A stretch of 64,000 nucleotides of DNA from Bimastos eiseni (GCA_959347315.1 OY365822.1:7196518-7260517), one strand, 5' to 3'; positions 38,401 to 48,484 are shown, counted from the stretch's first letter. Numbers and translations: made by a program. The notes: generated by a model not told the origin, from the letters alone.

Positions 38401-40823
38401 ACTGTTGGAATCGTCGACTGTTTATCAGGTGTGCCATCATAATGCATTTCTTGAACCACATGTAGTGTAATAACACTGTAACGCAGTACTTTCGTGTTGA
38501 TGTGGATGTCCCGTGTGGATCTTTACATGTATCTTGGAGGAAAAATATAACAGTACGTTTAATTTAATAAGTTAGAGTAGAATGGCTAATGCAATGTAAT
38601 GTGATTGAGCATCTTCAAGATATCTACTCTGCATTGGCCTCTTTCTTTCTTCTCTCTCCTATTGTCTACTTAGTTAACTAGCTAAGTCCTACGGCCAATT
38701 AATTTATGTAATTATCCTAAACCAGCCGTCTGTACATATTACATTTAAATGGGTAACCCGATTAGCGGTACAATTCGTCCAATTCCCTTTAAGGTTTTCT
38801 GTTCTCTTGTCTCCAATACGATTGTGACTATGTTTATGTTTTCTCTGATTTATCTTGTAATGTTTTTTGGTACCAATAAACATTAAATAAACATTATGGT
38901 TAGGGTTAAATGATGCTAGAAGTCATATGATCGAATAAAATACATTTCAGTTAGCAAACTCGATGACGAGTTCTAATGTTCTTAGGAGGTGCGTTATCCA
39001 GTTGTTGAAGATGACTCTTTACGCTGTTTCTGGTTTCTCGTCGCAGCTGCCTTCAAACCTGGCTCGTCCCCACGACCTCACGTGCCAGGTATGCGAGAAA
39101 CATTGCGCTGACGAGATCCGCTTTTTCCATCATATCCATAAATACCACGCCGACTACTGGCGGGTCTTCTCCGGCGGACGACCTCTGTCAGACTTCATCG
39201 AGTCACGGGAGCTGAAAAGACGCGAGAAACCGTACAGGTTGGCACTTGTTCGGACAGCTAGTAAGTAGTAGGCCAGTTGCAGTCTGCTCTGAGACACAGT
39301 GTAATAGAAAAGATCATTAGCGTCGCCATTCTCCTTTGTCCAGGCTTAGGACTGGCACTGTCAGAATGCGTACAGTATCAAGAGAGGACAGACTTTCATG
39401 CCGCCTGTTTTGTTAAATCGATGCATCCTTAGTCATATTTGGTTGTGTATACGAGTGACTTTGTCATCTACTTCTGTTATAGTTAATCTATAAAAAGTTT
39501 ATTAGCGTTGCATACAATGTATTGCATTGTATTGGATTGGATAAAAGCATTTGTTAGACGCCCTAGTAGGACGAGCAGTACAGAAATGCTGCCAGTACGC
39601 TAGGCGAGAAGAAGTAGGTGCTGGGACATGAAAAAGAGGATAAGAGACTGTTAGATGGAGTTTAAAGCTAGCAAAAGGCGATTGCGATACTCGTAATGGA
39701 ATCGCTTAATATGCACGTAATGTAACCTATACTTCCGTGTAGGTGTGCTGTATGCAGCAAGTGCTACAGCCATGAGAACGGATACGTGAAGCATCTTGCG
39801 ACGCATCCGGACTCTCTCCCTGACGTCCGTATGCAGCTGTTCAGCTGCGCCGTCTGCGACAAGTTCTTCACGAAAGAGGCCTACCTTCTGCGACACATGG
39901 AAATGAAACCAGATGAACAGCACTGCGCGGGGCTGGAGCAGCTCAAGAAGAATAGCTCCATGTTTCGCCCTGGAACCGTCGAGACGCCAACGATGGTGTA
40001 CCCCGCGGCGGACTCCGGTGGGATGGGTCGGGTGGGAGACGCTGCCGCGATGGGCTCGCATTCCTTCTATCAGAACGCAAACCCGGCCGGCTACTCCAAT
40101 GCCAACACCCCCACCGCTACCAGCAACAATAACCCAGAGGTTTTGTTGTCATCGTCGTCTGGGCCGAGTTTCCGACCCATGCACTTGATTCCCTATCGAC
40201 ATGAATTGTCCACAGACCCCTACCAGGGACCGTCTGGATCTTCGAGGAGGCAAGATGTCGTCCAGCTGAAGGTCGACCCTGGAAGCCCACCGGCGGCCAA
40301 GACGTCGTCGACCTACCAGACCCTAACGAATACCAGGTCCGTGTCGCACATGATCGACGTCGGATCCCCTGGGTCCTCTGCATCCGGCTCCTGCAGTCCA
40401 ACCCATCTGACCTACCCCGGCGAACACCAGTCAGACTTCGACGGAATGCCAAGGGGGCCCCTCCGTGTCCACGACCAGTACCCATTGCGTCTGCAGTCGC
40501 CCGTGGGTAGGTCCGAGCTCAACCCCACATTCGGCGGCAAGGCCTTAAACTCGGGCGCTGACCAGGTTCCTCTTAGCCCGTACTATACCCAGTCGTACCG
40601 GCAGCCGCCACGCAGTTACTTACCGTGGTATTTTTCCGATCCGGTTCACTGCTCAACCGAGGACAACGGCTGCTACATCCCTTCGCCCTTCTCCTACCTG
40701 CCCCACTTCCAGGGCCTTCCCACGACGACCCCCTCCGGCTCTCTGCCCGGCAGGATCTCGTCCATCCGTCAACTGACCCATTCCCCTGCGCCCTCACGTA
40801 TCGTTCACACGCCCAGAAGTTAA
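31255..40823 (+). CDS. C2H2 zinc-finger protein, LIN-29/rotund/ZNF362-384-like (7 exons)
   Basis: A probable nuclear DNA-binding transcription factor. Exons 31255-31428 (ATG at 31335), 32012-32101, 33313-33635, 37371-37593, 38262-38428, 39047-39237 and 39743-40823 join in phase to 722 codons. Residues 1-160 are Ser/Pro/His-rich. Seven C2H2 units follow with their first Cys at 164, 194, 222, 250, 312, 364 and 398. Unit 3 to unit 4 (FKQLSHVQQHQRIHTGERPY then AFRQLSSLQQH) is very close to the LIN-29/ZNF384 core 'QLSHLQQHxRIHTGxRPYKC...AFxQLSNLQxH', with the same C-x4-C spacing in unit 4. Units 6 and 7 resemble the last two LIN-29 fingers. A linker of about 40 residues and a degenerate unit 5 are inserted between them. 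Residues 430-722 are Pro/Ser/Gly-rich with no domain. ATG 31335 is the start because an in-frame TGA stands 12 bases upstream. Family is inferred; subfamily is uncertain. Confidence 0.85.
31565..32011. other. Zinc-finger gene intron 1 with CAC-rich tract
   Basis: CACCAC-rich simple sequence at 31568-31780 and 31900-31960. Open frames of Thr/Ala/His are low complexity. Confidence 0.6.
32012..32101 (+). CDS. Zinc-finger gene exon 2 (90 nt, phase-symmetric)
   Basis: It lies between tttgctttcAG and the ideal donor GTAAGT. It reads ALNLHKENNHCWAEEDHRIN then RTPASSSSDR. The phase is 1 on both sides, so it can be skipped without a frameshift. It has no known motif. Confidence 0.68.
32160..32290. 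repeat. CCCTGA-type hexamer array
   Basis: Interrupted CCCTGACCCTGWCC and CTGTCA units. It resembles but does not match the telomeric CCCTAA hexamer, so it is simple-sequence repeat. Confidence 0.7.
32392..32830. repeat. GTAT tetranucleotide microsatellite
   Basis: About 440 bases of (GTAT)n with GTCT and GTGT interruptions in intron 2. Tyr/Val/Cys/Met and Thr/Tyr/Ile/His frames here are not genes. Confidence 0.97.
33313..33635 (+). CDS. Zinc-finger gene exon 3
   Basis: After tcatctccacAG it encodes a Ser/Pro/Thr/His-rich region and ends KSYHCRMCDQ, the first half of finger 1. The donor is GTAATG. Confidence 0.85.
33743..33806 (+). repeat. Dispersed repeat 'ATTAGCGTCGC', copy 2
   Basis: GATTAGCGTCGCTCTCCTCC, TTTCTCCAGGCTTAGGGCTG and GCACTGTCAGCGTGCG, shortly after exon 3. 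Confidence 0.7.
34115..34350. repeat. GAT/AAT trinucleotide array
   Basis: Interrupted GATGAT then AATAAT repeats in intron 3. Confidence 0.9.
34901..35026. repeat. Exact tandem duplication, 63 bp x 2
   Basis: 34901-34963 and 34964-35026 are identical (GTCATTATTGCTATTCGTTT to CCCCCTTGATTC). A third unit begins with GTCA but diverges. Confidence 0.97.
35347..35495 (+). repeat. SINE-like family A, copy 1
   Basis: GGAATCCGTTGGCTGGTTCC, then TTACTGTGCATAGTTTTGCT, then AGCGCCTCTAAGTGGATATC and TTGAAGGACGCT. The same order is found at 43036-43215. Confidence 0.65.
35745..36165. repeat. 18-19-bp minisatellite, TTCAATTTTCCYCATTCC
   Basis: About 22 diverged units in intron 3 of the zinc-finger gene. 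The 164-codon Phe/His/Ser frame over it is a repeat translation. Confidence 0.9.
36400..36960. repeat. Purine-rich GGAGGA/GAAGAG tract
   Basis: About 560 bases almost free of pyrimidines on the + strand. Confidence 0.85.
37060..37149. mobile_element. Probable hAT-like element end
   Basis: The complement reads TAGGGATGCCACGAGTACCC then GAGTAATTGCGAGTACTCG, like ends of short hAT elements that carry the 'ACTCGAGTA' motif. The matching other end was not found upstream, so it may be a fragment. Confidence 0.4.
37371..37593 (+). CDS. Zinc-finger gene exon 4 (fingers 1 to 3)
   Basis: The acceptor ttaaccgtAG ending at 37370 gives EFQNKSDMQQHSKNVH, which completes finger 1 as C-x2-C-x12-H-x4-H with the usual Phe. 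The next AG (37379) would shorten the spacing to nine, so it is not chosen. Fingers 2 and 3 are canonical. The donor is GTAAGA. Confidence 0.92.
37786..38020. repeat. ATC/GTC and AGT trinucleotide arrays in intron 4
   Basis: CATCGTCGTC repeats at 37786-37895 and GTAGTAGT repeats at 37915-38010. The Ser-, Asp- and His-rich frames are not coding. Confidence 0.88.
38262..38428 (+). CDS. Zinc-finger gene exon 5 (finger 4)
   Basis: It starts GERPYKCTAESCSKAF, continuing the HTGERPYKC linker across the intron. It ends at the donor GTGTGC after SSSTPLLESSTVYQ, in phase 0. Confidence 0.9.
38607..38640 (-). repeat. L2/SINE-like 3'-tail motif
   Basis: The minus strand reads CAGAGTAGATATCTTGAAGA then TGCTCAATCAC, in the intron after exon 5. 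Confidence 0.6.
39047..39237 (+). CDS. Zinc-finger gene exon 6 (degenerate finger 5)
   Basis: After tttctcgtcgcAG it reads LPSNLARPHDLTCQVCEKHC and on to HHIHKYHADYWR, a C2H2 spacing that lacks the usual Phe. It ends REKPY before GTTGGC. Confidence 0.85.
39315..39375 (+). repeat. Dispersed repeat 'ATTAGCGTCGC', copy 3
   Basis: CATTAGCGTCGCCATTCTCC, TTTGTCCAGGCTTAGGACTG and GCACTGTCAGAATGCG, in the intron after exon 6. Confidence 0.7.
39743..40823 (+). CDS. Zinc-finger gene exon 7 (fingers 6 and 7, C-terminal tail)
   Basis: It begins CAVCSKCYSHENGYVKHLAT (finger 6), then FSCAVCDKFFTKEAYLLRHM (finger 7, its last His uncertain), followed by about 300 residues rich in Pro, Ser, Gly and Tyr. The stop is TAA at 40821-40823. 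Codons end often in C or G, unlike the flanking DNA. Confidence 0.93.
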
Positions 40824-40854
40824 GCAGGCGCTAGATGAACTGTAGATCACATCA

Positions 40855-40970
40855 CACTGCATCGCATTGCATCCCATCCCATCACATCCCATCACATCCC
40901 ATCACATCCCATCACATTCCATCACATAACATCACATAATATCGCATAACATCACATTACGGCACATTGC
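40855..40970. repeat. 10-bp tandem repeat CATCACATCC
   Basis: About eleven units of ATCACATCCC with variants, starting 30 bases after the zinc-finger stop codon and so probably in its 3' UTR. Confidence 0.9.
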
Positions 40971-41369
40971 ATCGGCCGCTCACTCTTTAAAGGCGTTTAT
41001 TTTCCTTCGGGATTTCCGTGATGAATATTTTATTCTGTGAGAGGCGCTGTATAAATCTATAGACATAAAACAATACATAAAACTATATTTCTGCACAATA
41101 CGTCTCTAGAGTTTCTTGACTTTAGAGTCCCACTGTTCTCGTAGCGTTAGTCAACAGTTGATTTAGTCGATCGACATTAAATTAGCATGAAAAAAACATT
41201 TCATGTTATTGTAATAATATTTGTAGTCGTTGCAGAATATTTGTGTTGCGTCTCTGAAACCTATTAGGAGTTTTTCAGTTTACGTTACACTTATCCTACA
41301 GTTCCAGTTTGTGCCTATATGTGCAGTTGACATGTTGTGCCGTAATGCCAGTGCCAAACAGTGCATTAT

Positions 41370-41864
41370 CAGGGCCGCCGAGAGGGAGCACATGCCCTGG
41401 GGCCCGGCGACTTTTAAGAGCCCTGGCTGAGCCCACAATTAAATTATGAAAATTAAAATAATCAGTTATACAACGTTAATGAGCCTATGCCTTGTCAAAT
41501 ATAATATTACTGAGACTCAACAACGGACAGTTAAAACTTCAGGCGTTTGAATATTACCGTATCTTTTTGCTATTTAAAACGCCCACTTCCGTCAAAGACT
41601 GCCCTGCCTATGGACCAATTATTTCTCTGTCTAGGGACTCAGAATTTCTCATCCTGACTCAGAATTTCTCATCCTGACTCAGAATTTCTCATCCTATGGG
41701 TCCGTAATTTCTCTGCATAGGGATCCGTAATTTATCGTCCATGGGGGTCGCAATTTCTCTGTCAAAGAACCCGGAATTTCTCACTTAAGGGACCCGTAGT
41801 TTCTCTGCCTACGGGCCGGAAATTTCTTCTGCCTTGGGGCCCACAATTTATATCGGCGGGCCTG
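41370..41864. mobile_element. Possible MITE with internal 28-bp repeats
   Basis: The ends CAGGGCCGCCGAG and the complement CAGGCCCGCCGAT agree at 11 of 13 bases. Flanks TGCATTAT and TGCATGTC agree at only 5 of 8. The interior holds GGGACCCGTAATTTCTCTGC-like units and, at 41637-41696, three exact copies of a 20-mer. Confidence 0.4.
41637..41696. repeat. 20-bp exact tandem repeat x 3
   Basis: Three copies of ACTCAGAATTTCTCATCCTG, the last ending with A instead of G. Confidence 0.9.
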
Positions 41865-43035
41865 TGCATGTCGCTTGGGCCGAATACTGGCATATTATGT
41901 TTTTCCCATATCTAGTGAATGGCTCGATCAATTATATGTCGTTTGATTCGCGTGGCATTGATTCTGTGCCTTTGCGGTGGCTTTTGAGGCAAATGTCTGG
42001 CTCATAAGCCACAATAATTGCGCATCGGTAACAGACATTATTTCTAATTAAGAGTGCGCCATCGTTGTCTGCTCAAGTTGCTCAGTTTTTACTCAACTGC
42101 CTAAATATGATGATGTCGTGCAATCAATGTGAGGCTTTCAACAGAGTACTTGCCTTTTGGTCGCTATTGCTTTTAACAGAATGGCGAAAGCTTTTATATC
42201 GCTAGAAACGTTATAGTGATTACCTGACACCAATAGCTCGGTTTGTCCCGTTCTTTTTTGGTCTAGAGTGTATTTTCTGTCCGATTTTAGGCTGGAAGCG
42301 CTCCTGGGTTGACAATCTTAAATGGGAGCTATATAAAATTACAGTAATAGTAATACGTACTGACAAGTTTAAAGTAAGGAGGGGAAAATGTCTAGCTTCA
42401 ACACCGGTTGACTGCCAAAGAGGATCAATGGGAAGACGAGGAGAAGGAAGAGGTTGGAAGGTTGGATAGGAAACGAGTAGGCAGAAGCTGGAAGAGTGAA
42501 AGGAGAGAGAGGAGAAGGAAGTGAGGGGAAAGCCAGAGGAACAGGTATGGAGATGTAGAATGTGGAAGAGAAGAAAGAGGAGGAGAAGGAGGAGTATACT
42601 TAAACAGTTTGTAGCCAGCTGAGTCTGTCTTCTCAATGGGGGGGAGCAGTCTTCACCCGCAAGATTATCAAGGTATTTTTATTTTCGTCAGTGCCTGTTG
42701 ACCTTAAAAGTTTGACGCTGACGCATCTTATTTCTTATTATTAGCTGTAAATCACTACTACAGTAATAGTGAAAGTTCAGGTCACGCCTTATGATCAATA
42801 AAACTGCTAGGATTCAGCGAATCTATCTTGTAAACCTTAGCCACATGAGCTGTTGTAATTTATTATATTGCGATCCGAAATACCGGATCGTTTTTGCCTA
42901 GGACCCTAGGTAATGGCTTTTAGGTTGGAAGTAACGGTAGGAAGTAACGGTACTCGATGATTTTTATGTATACGGAAAGTAATGCCATGGTGAGACTAAT
43001 GTGAGATGGCGAGACTGAACATCAGCTTTTGACGG
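41865..43035. other. Intergenic DNA
   Basis: An AG-rich tract at 42430-42600, otherwise no recognised gene or repeat. Confidence 0.4.
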
Positions 43036-43215
43036 GAATCCATTGGTTGGTTCCACGCTTGTACGTGGGCCAACCATTGGTGACAATTTCAGCTTACTTC
43101 ACTGTGCACTGTTTTGCTGATTGTTCTGACATTCATTGAAATGACAATTAACAGGATGTTGGCTGGCGTAGAAAGCGCCTCTGAGTAAATTTCTTGAAGA
43201 GACGGTACTGATGTA
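43036..43215 (+). repeat. SINE-like family A, copy 2
   Basis: GGAATCCATTGGTTGGTTCC, GGGCCAACCATTGGTGAC, CACTGTGCACTGTTTTGCTG, then GCGCCTCTGAGTAAATTTCT and TGAAGAGACGGTACT. It is collinear with 35347-35495. Confidence 0.65.
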
Positions 43216-44150
43216 TCAAGTTTTATCGATTCATAAAGTGTTCGATTACTATGCTATGAATAGCGAAAGTTCTGTGATAAAAATTACTGTGATTAGAAGA
43301 CATCTGTATCGGAATGAGCCTCACACAACGGATTGTAAACTGTCGTTATTACTAAAGATGTGCTGTTAAGTTAGCATCGACATCAAGCTTGCAATACAAC
43401 CTTTACAATCGTCTATGAGTACAGGGATATTGAAGGGACACTGTATCAGTTATTTCATTGATTGGTCAAGCACTAGGAACAAAGTCTACCGGTGAAGTAC
43501 TCCCAACTGAGTACTACTGATCAATAAGTCCCCACTCTGTGTCTAATTATATCACTATTGTGTAGTAGGGTTGTAGGAGTGATTGGGATTTCTCTGACTG
43601 GCTGTGATTGCTCTTTTAGTAATTTATCCTATTGTTTTAAGGATTTTATATTCATACTGTCCGTTTGTTGTTTTGAATTTTGTTCCTCTGTCGATGATTA
43701 TCAAGATGTTGTTTGTGGTTTTATATTTGCATTTGTATTTGAGCTGTACCGTACTGTGAGAACCATTTTGCATTGACACTTATGTATCTTGGGCTTAATT
43801 CTATTCTTTTGTGCGCATTTCTATCTAAATTGAGTGTTGTCCTGTTTTTTCACTCATTTTGCTGTTGACGACACTAAATCGAGTGTATAATTTTCATCGG
43901 TTGTTCGAATTATTACTGTGATCTCGCTAGTCTCATTTTTCTGAGTGATGCTATTGAGAATTATATTTGCTCCACTCTAATGTTAAGCTTATTTTTTATG
44001 TATATTTCTCTTCAATTTCAAAATACTCGTGGAAACATCTACAGTAATCGTAATTGTATTTGTATCAAGTATTTGGTCATAAGGTGAAGTCGAGTGATTA
44101 AAGGTGCGTAGTTGGCGTGGTAATAAGGATGTGCTTGAAGTACGAATGAC
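43216..44150. other. Intergenic DNA
   Basis: AT-rich. A 72-codon frame at 43558 has no motif and atypical codon use. Nothing else is seen. Confidence 0.4.
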
Positions 44151-44598
44151 AGCACTATTAGGGATCGACCGGGTATTTGAATGTGCTATTTATCGGATCC
44201 GGGTACTAGCCGATTAGTAGTGGGTCGCTACTAGAGTGACCACTCCGGCAACTACCATTGCCTCGTCAATCGTCGTCTTGTATGACGAAGCTAAAATTTA
44301 TGGAATTTTCCTATAATGCGATTTAACTAGATTTTGTTTTACCTGTAATAAATTTAATAATATAAATTAAACAAAGACGCTATTCACTAACACTGAATAC
44401 AGAAATCAATCAATTATATATGATCAGGTACTAAAATAACATCGATGAAATTACATTTTTTTAAATTGTAAATTCGATTCTTTAATTACTTGTATCTGTT
44501 TGCATGTGTATACAATTTACTTCCAACTAGCCATTAAAAAGAGATATTTGGCCGAGGCGAATGTTCGAGGCGATTTTCGGTCGGTCCCTAAGCACCAT
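44151..44598. mobile_element. hAT-type MITE with 8-bp target duplication
   Basis: The 432-bp element (44159-44590) begins TAGGGATCGACCGGGTAT and ends with the complement of TAGGGACCGACCGAAAAT. The flanks AGCACTAT (44151-44158) and AGCACCAT (44591-44598) match at 7 of 8 bases. There is no coding capacity. Confidence 0.85.
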
Positions 44599-44751
44599 CA
44601 CCAGCACCATGACCAGAGGTGGGAGAGAGCACTCGAGCCAATAGAGCACTAAGATCGCGGACTGCAAGAAAGAGTAGTGGCCGTTTGGAAATCTAGAACC
44701 TTGCATTTACACCAAATTTATTTGACTGATTTTGTATCCTAGCAGCTAATG

Positions 44752-44755
<4 letters not shown>

Positions 44756-44804
<49 letters not shown>

Positions 44805-44984
44805 TGTATTATAAATATTATATATATATATAGTTGTGGTGATGATGATTGTTAGTATAATTATTCTTGTAATTGTTACCAATATTGTTGTTATTAATAT
44901 TGTTATCATTTTTGGTAGTACCATCACTTATCATTATTTCATTAGTCAGTCTTATTATCATCAGCATTATTATTATTATCATCA

Positions 44985-45022
<38 letters not shown>

Positions 45023-45160
45023 GTCATTATTATTATTATTATTATCATTATTAATATTATTTTTATTTTTATTTTTATAATTATCATTATTATTATTATC
45101 ATTATTATTATTATTATTATCACTACTACTGTATACTACTACTGCTACTTGCCCTACTTC

Positions 45161-45207
<47 letters not shown>

Positions 45208-45290
45208 CCTACTGCTACTTCTACTGCTATTATTATTCTTATTATTATTTTTATTTTTATCATTGTTATCATTTTTTTCGATTATCTTCA
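44756..45290. repeat. AT, ATT and ACT microsatellite cluster
   Basis: (AT)n at 44756-44797, then ATT/ATC triplets from about 44940, then an ACT run at 45160-45200. The Ile-rich and Tyr-rich frames are repeat translations. Confidence 0.93.
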
Positions 45291-45299
45291 AACACTTGC

Positions 45300-46082
45300 G
45301 CTAAGTTTTAAACTTTAAACACGAGCACCACATCTTTAAATCTACAAATTTCTTTTAAAATACACCGATTTTTCCCCATAACAAATGCATAATACGTGTT
45401 GTTTTTAGATTATAAAATCAGATGGCGCATTTCAGCTTTGCGTTTGGAAGTTGAGTTAATGGTCACCAACGCTTGAGTCACATCTATATTCGTTAATAAC
45501 CCATTGTTAGAAAGGTTGTAGGTATCTTGTTTGAACATGTTTCTATTGTTTACTATTTTATATCGCATAATTATAATCATTTGATTATTTGGAAAGGTTG
45601 TGCTGTTGGAAATGAGTGCTGCTGGTGCGATTTGGCCTTATACTTTTGCTGACTTTGCATAATACATGACGATATATTTATCTGAATTCTTGAAACGTCT
45701 ATATTCATATTATGTAGTCTGAGTGTAAATGACCTTAAATGATGATGCATATAGGCTTATCTGATTATGAGACATCTATATTCATACGTACCCACTTTTT
45801 AACAAACTGTATTATGTTACCACTGTGTACAATCTTATTATTTTATATATATATACATATGTATAAATATGTATATACATAAAATTTGATTAAAATGTAT
45901 TAACAAATATATTTGATTATTTGAAAGGAAGCGATAATCAGAATACACATTGGAGTAAAATAGATGAACACAGATGATTAAATTCTGCTAATGAGAGCGT
46001 ATGATCTCGGTAGATACAAATGTCACTGGGAAATTAAAAAAAGAAGAATGACAATGGGGAAAGTGGCTTGCTTAAATTAAAG
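45300..46082. other. Intergenic DNA
   Basis: AT-rich with an ATATACATATGTATA stretch near 45845. No gene recognised. Confidence 0.4.
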
Positions 46083-46084
46083 AC

Positions 46085-46123
<39 letters not shown>

Positions 46124-46138
46124 AAGAGAGAGAGAGAG
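46083..46138. repeat. GA dinucleotide microsatellite
   Basis: About 55 bases of AGAGAG, immediately upstream of the retrotransposon fragment. Confidence 0.95.
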
Positions 46139-46141
46139 TAC

Positions 46142-46530
46142 TGAGGGAAAAACTACATGAGAATCCGAAAAAAAGAATGATAAAGACACTGATATCGAGT
46201 GTAGTGCTATATGGAGCACGGACATGAACCATGAGGAAAGCAGATATAAGAAAATTGGAGGCTTACAAAATGTGGACATGGAGAAGAATGTTGAAACTCA
46301 GCTGGACGGAACATGAAGCAAATTAAGAAGTAGTGGAGGGGATTGGAGAAGATAGAACCTTGATAAACACAATTAGAACGAGACAAAAGAAATTAATCTG
46401 ATGGACTCACAAGGAAAAATAGACGTGAGGCGGTCAAGAGGAAGACCAAGACAGAAGATGTTGGATTGGAGGATGGCAGATGGACACGGAGATCTTAAGG
46501 AAAAGGTCAAAATTCGAGAGGGAGGCAAAG
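46142..46530 (+). pseudogene. Degraded non-LTR reverse transcriptase C-terminus
   Basis: The translation in shifting frames gives LYGARTWTMRKADIRKLEAY, KMWTWRRMLKLSWTEH and VRRSRGRPRQKMLDW. These match the 'LYGCETWTLxKxDxxRLEAFEMWCWRRMLxISWTDxVTNEEV...GRRxRGRPRxxxLD' end common to many animal non-LTR polyproteins. Stops (after TEHEAN, for example) and frameshifts make it a pseudogene. It is a different family from the element at 55480-56634. Confidence 0.82.
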
Positions 46531-46639
46531 AACCTGAAGGAAGAGAAGAAGAAGGAGAAGAATCTGATCATTATTCGGTTACATATTTCTACTTGGGTAA
46601 ATATCATAAATTACATAAAGGAGTTTGCTGTCATTGTTG

Positions 46640-47246
46640 AATTGATGACAAATTAATTGTTAATCAATTGGTGTATTTGCTTGTGATACGTCCTACAAAG
46701 AAACCCCATTCTGTATGCTACGTTACGCACTACAATATATGACGTCAGTATATGACGTCATCACCGTGTTTATAGACAATAAACGTCCCATCTTTTGCAT
46801 CTGGTCCCACCGTAACAACTCTTACTCTCCTCTGGCCAACGAGTTTGTTATTCACGTGCTTTTTGAAAACTTACTAAATCTGGAAGCATCGCTCGTAAAT
46901 AAGCTGGTGTCTGAAGCCAAGCGCCTAGCTTATCGCTATTGTTTAGTAGTTCCCGAGTAAGCAATCTTTGCATTTGCGCTGACGTGTTCCGTAACTTGTG
47001 TTCCGCCCTAGTGAGTTCGTTACCATGCGTTACTGTGATGTTATAATATACATCCAATCTGTATCACTTGCTCAGAAAGTTTAAACGTTGACGTAAACCA
47101 AGATTTCTTACACAGCTGCATGTAATTTGCTTGGTTTTGTGACCACTTCTTTGCCGTTCAGTTTTGAATGTTTACATATTACTGATACATGTTCCGACGG
47201 TGTAATAAATTTCATTTAAGAGACAGCGTCTTCGTTTATAGATTAG
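46640..47246. other. Intergenic DNA
   Basis: It contains an open stretch at 46715-46960 without recognised motif. Nothing else is seen. Confidence 0.35.
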
Positions 47247-47320
47247 TGCAGCAGTTCCCAACCTTTTTGTTGTACCCCGAACCAAATTTTTTTCATGAGA
47301 CGTGCCCCAACAGAAAAAAC
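47246..47320. mobile_element. Possible hAT-type element left end
   Basis: GCAGCAGTTCCCAACCTTTT then TGTTGTACCCCGAACC follows the 'CAGTGGTTCCCAACCTTTTTG...TACCCC' end common in hAT elements. No partner end was found within 1.5 kb. Confidence 0.45.
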
Positions 47321-47687
47321 TTGGCAGAAACGTTATTTGATAATTTCTTTAATTAGAACAGATTATTAGAAAAAGAATATTGGCTATAGTATTACTAGGC
47401 ATAATGAATTTTGTTAAATTTATTATATCAAATTATTTTCATTGTACAATGTAAAGTCATTAGTGAATTTACTGATTTTCTAAACAATGAAGCGGAAACA
47501 TTTATTGTAGCTCAGGAATAACTCACGAATGGAACGCTGTGGCAATATGAAGATTTGTATAAAGCGTTCATGTGCGAATTATAAGTTGAACGTGACTTAA
47601 TTCAACACCCAATTTACTCTAAATTCTGATATTTTAACATTCGAATTGCACAGTTTCTCGACATTCGCTATATATATTATATATAAA

Positions 47688-47880
47688 GTGTGTGGCACGG
47701 TGGCCGATTTGTTAGAGCGATCGGCCCGCAACCTTCAGTGTGCGCTGAGTGAGCGGGCTCGACCCTCTTCCGAGGAATCACTGTGTAGGGACCTTGAGCA
47801 AGTCCTTCGCACACAATTGCTCTACAGCACAACTGCAATTGCGCCGCCGAGGCGTGTGCACTTCTTAGCAAAAGATGTCG
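47688..47880 (+). mobile_element. tRNA-derived SINE, copy 3 (best preserved)
   Basis: It reads GGCCGATTTGTTAGAGCGAT (A-box region), CGGGCTCGACCCTCTTCCGA (B-box), GTGTAGGGACCTTGAGCAAG, then GCACAACTGCAATTGCGCCG. Pol III promoter parts are about 45 bases apart, as in tRNA. Confidence 0.78.
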
Positions 47881-48177
47881 GTAGAAGGGCGATGTCAAAT
47901 TTCACGAATTTCAATTTCAATGGTTCAATAATAACAGCCGTGAGTTGCATCTCCATAACCTGAAGGCTGTACTAATATTTATTATGCAGATTAGGCGCTC
48001 TAATTATATAATAACGGTTTCACTCGGAGCGCTAACCTCCAAATCGAACACCTGAATCAAGGGTGGATTACAGGACCGAAGTAAGTTTAGTGTTAAAGTC
48101 AATCCCAGGCGAAGCTGGACTATCAGCCTAAATGCTATTAAAAGCAATGGTCGGTCTATAAGTAATTTTCATATCAT

Positions 48178-48270
48178 GCTACTGATGGTGATGGTGCTAA
48201 TGATGATGATGATGACGACGATGATGATAATGATGCTGCTGCTGATGATGATGATGACGCTGCGGCTGAT
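48178..48270. repeat. GAT/GCT trinucleotide array
   Basis: Interrupted GATGATGAC and GCTGCT triplets. Confidence 0.85.
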
Positions 48271-48484
48271 GATAATATGCTCAATTGCTTATAAGCCTCT
48301 TACAACTAACGATTAAGAGTTCCTTATGAAGACAATCGTAATCGTAATCTCTAAACTTATTAAAGCGTAGCTAGATAAGCTAGCCAAGCGCAGGGCACGA
48401 GCGCTGCGTCGAATCAGAGGGGTTGTCCAACGGGTAGACTATTTGAAGCGTCGCTATATTAATGTGGTAACACTATTTCCATTG

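Noticed and set aside
40573..40834. Open frames on both strands over the last zinc-finger exon
   Set aside because: They overlap a long coding exon with consistent phase, so they are shadows.
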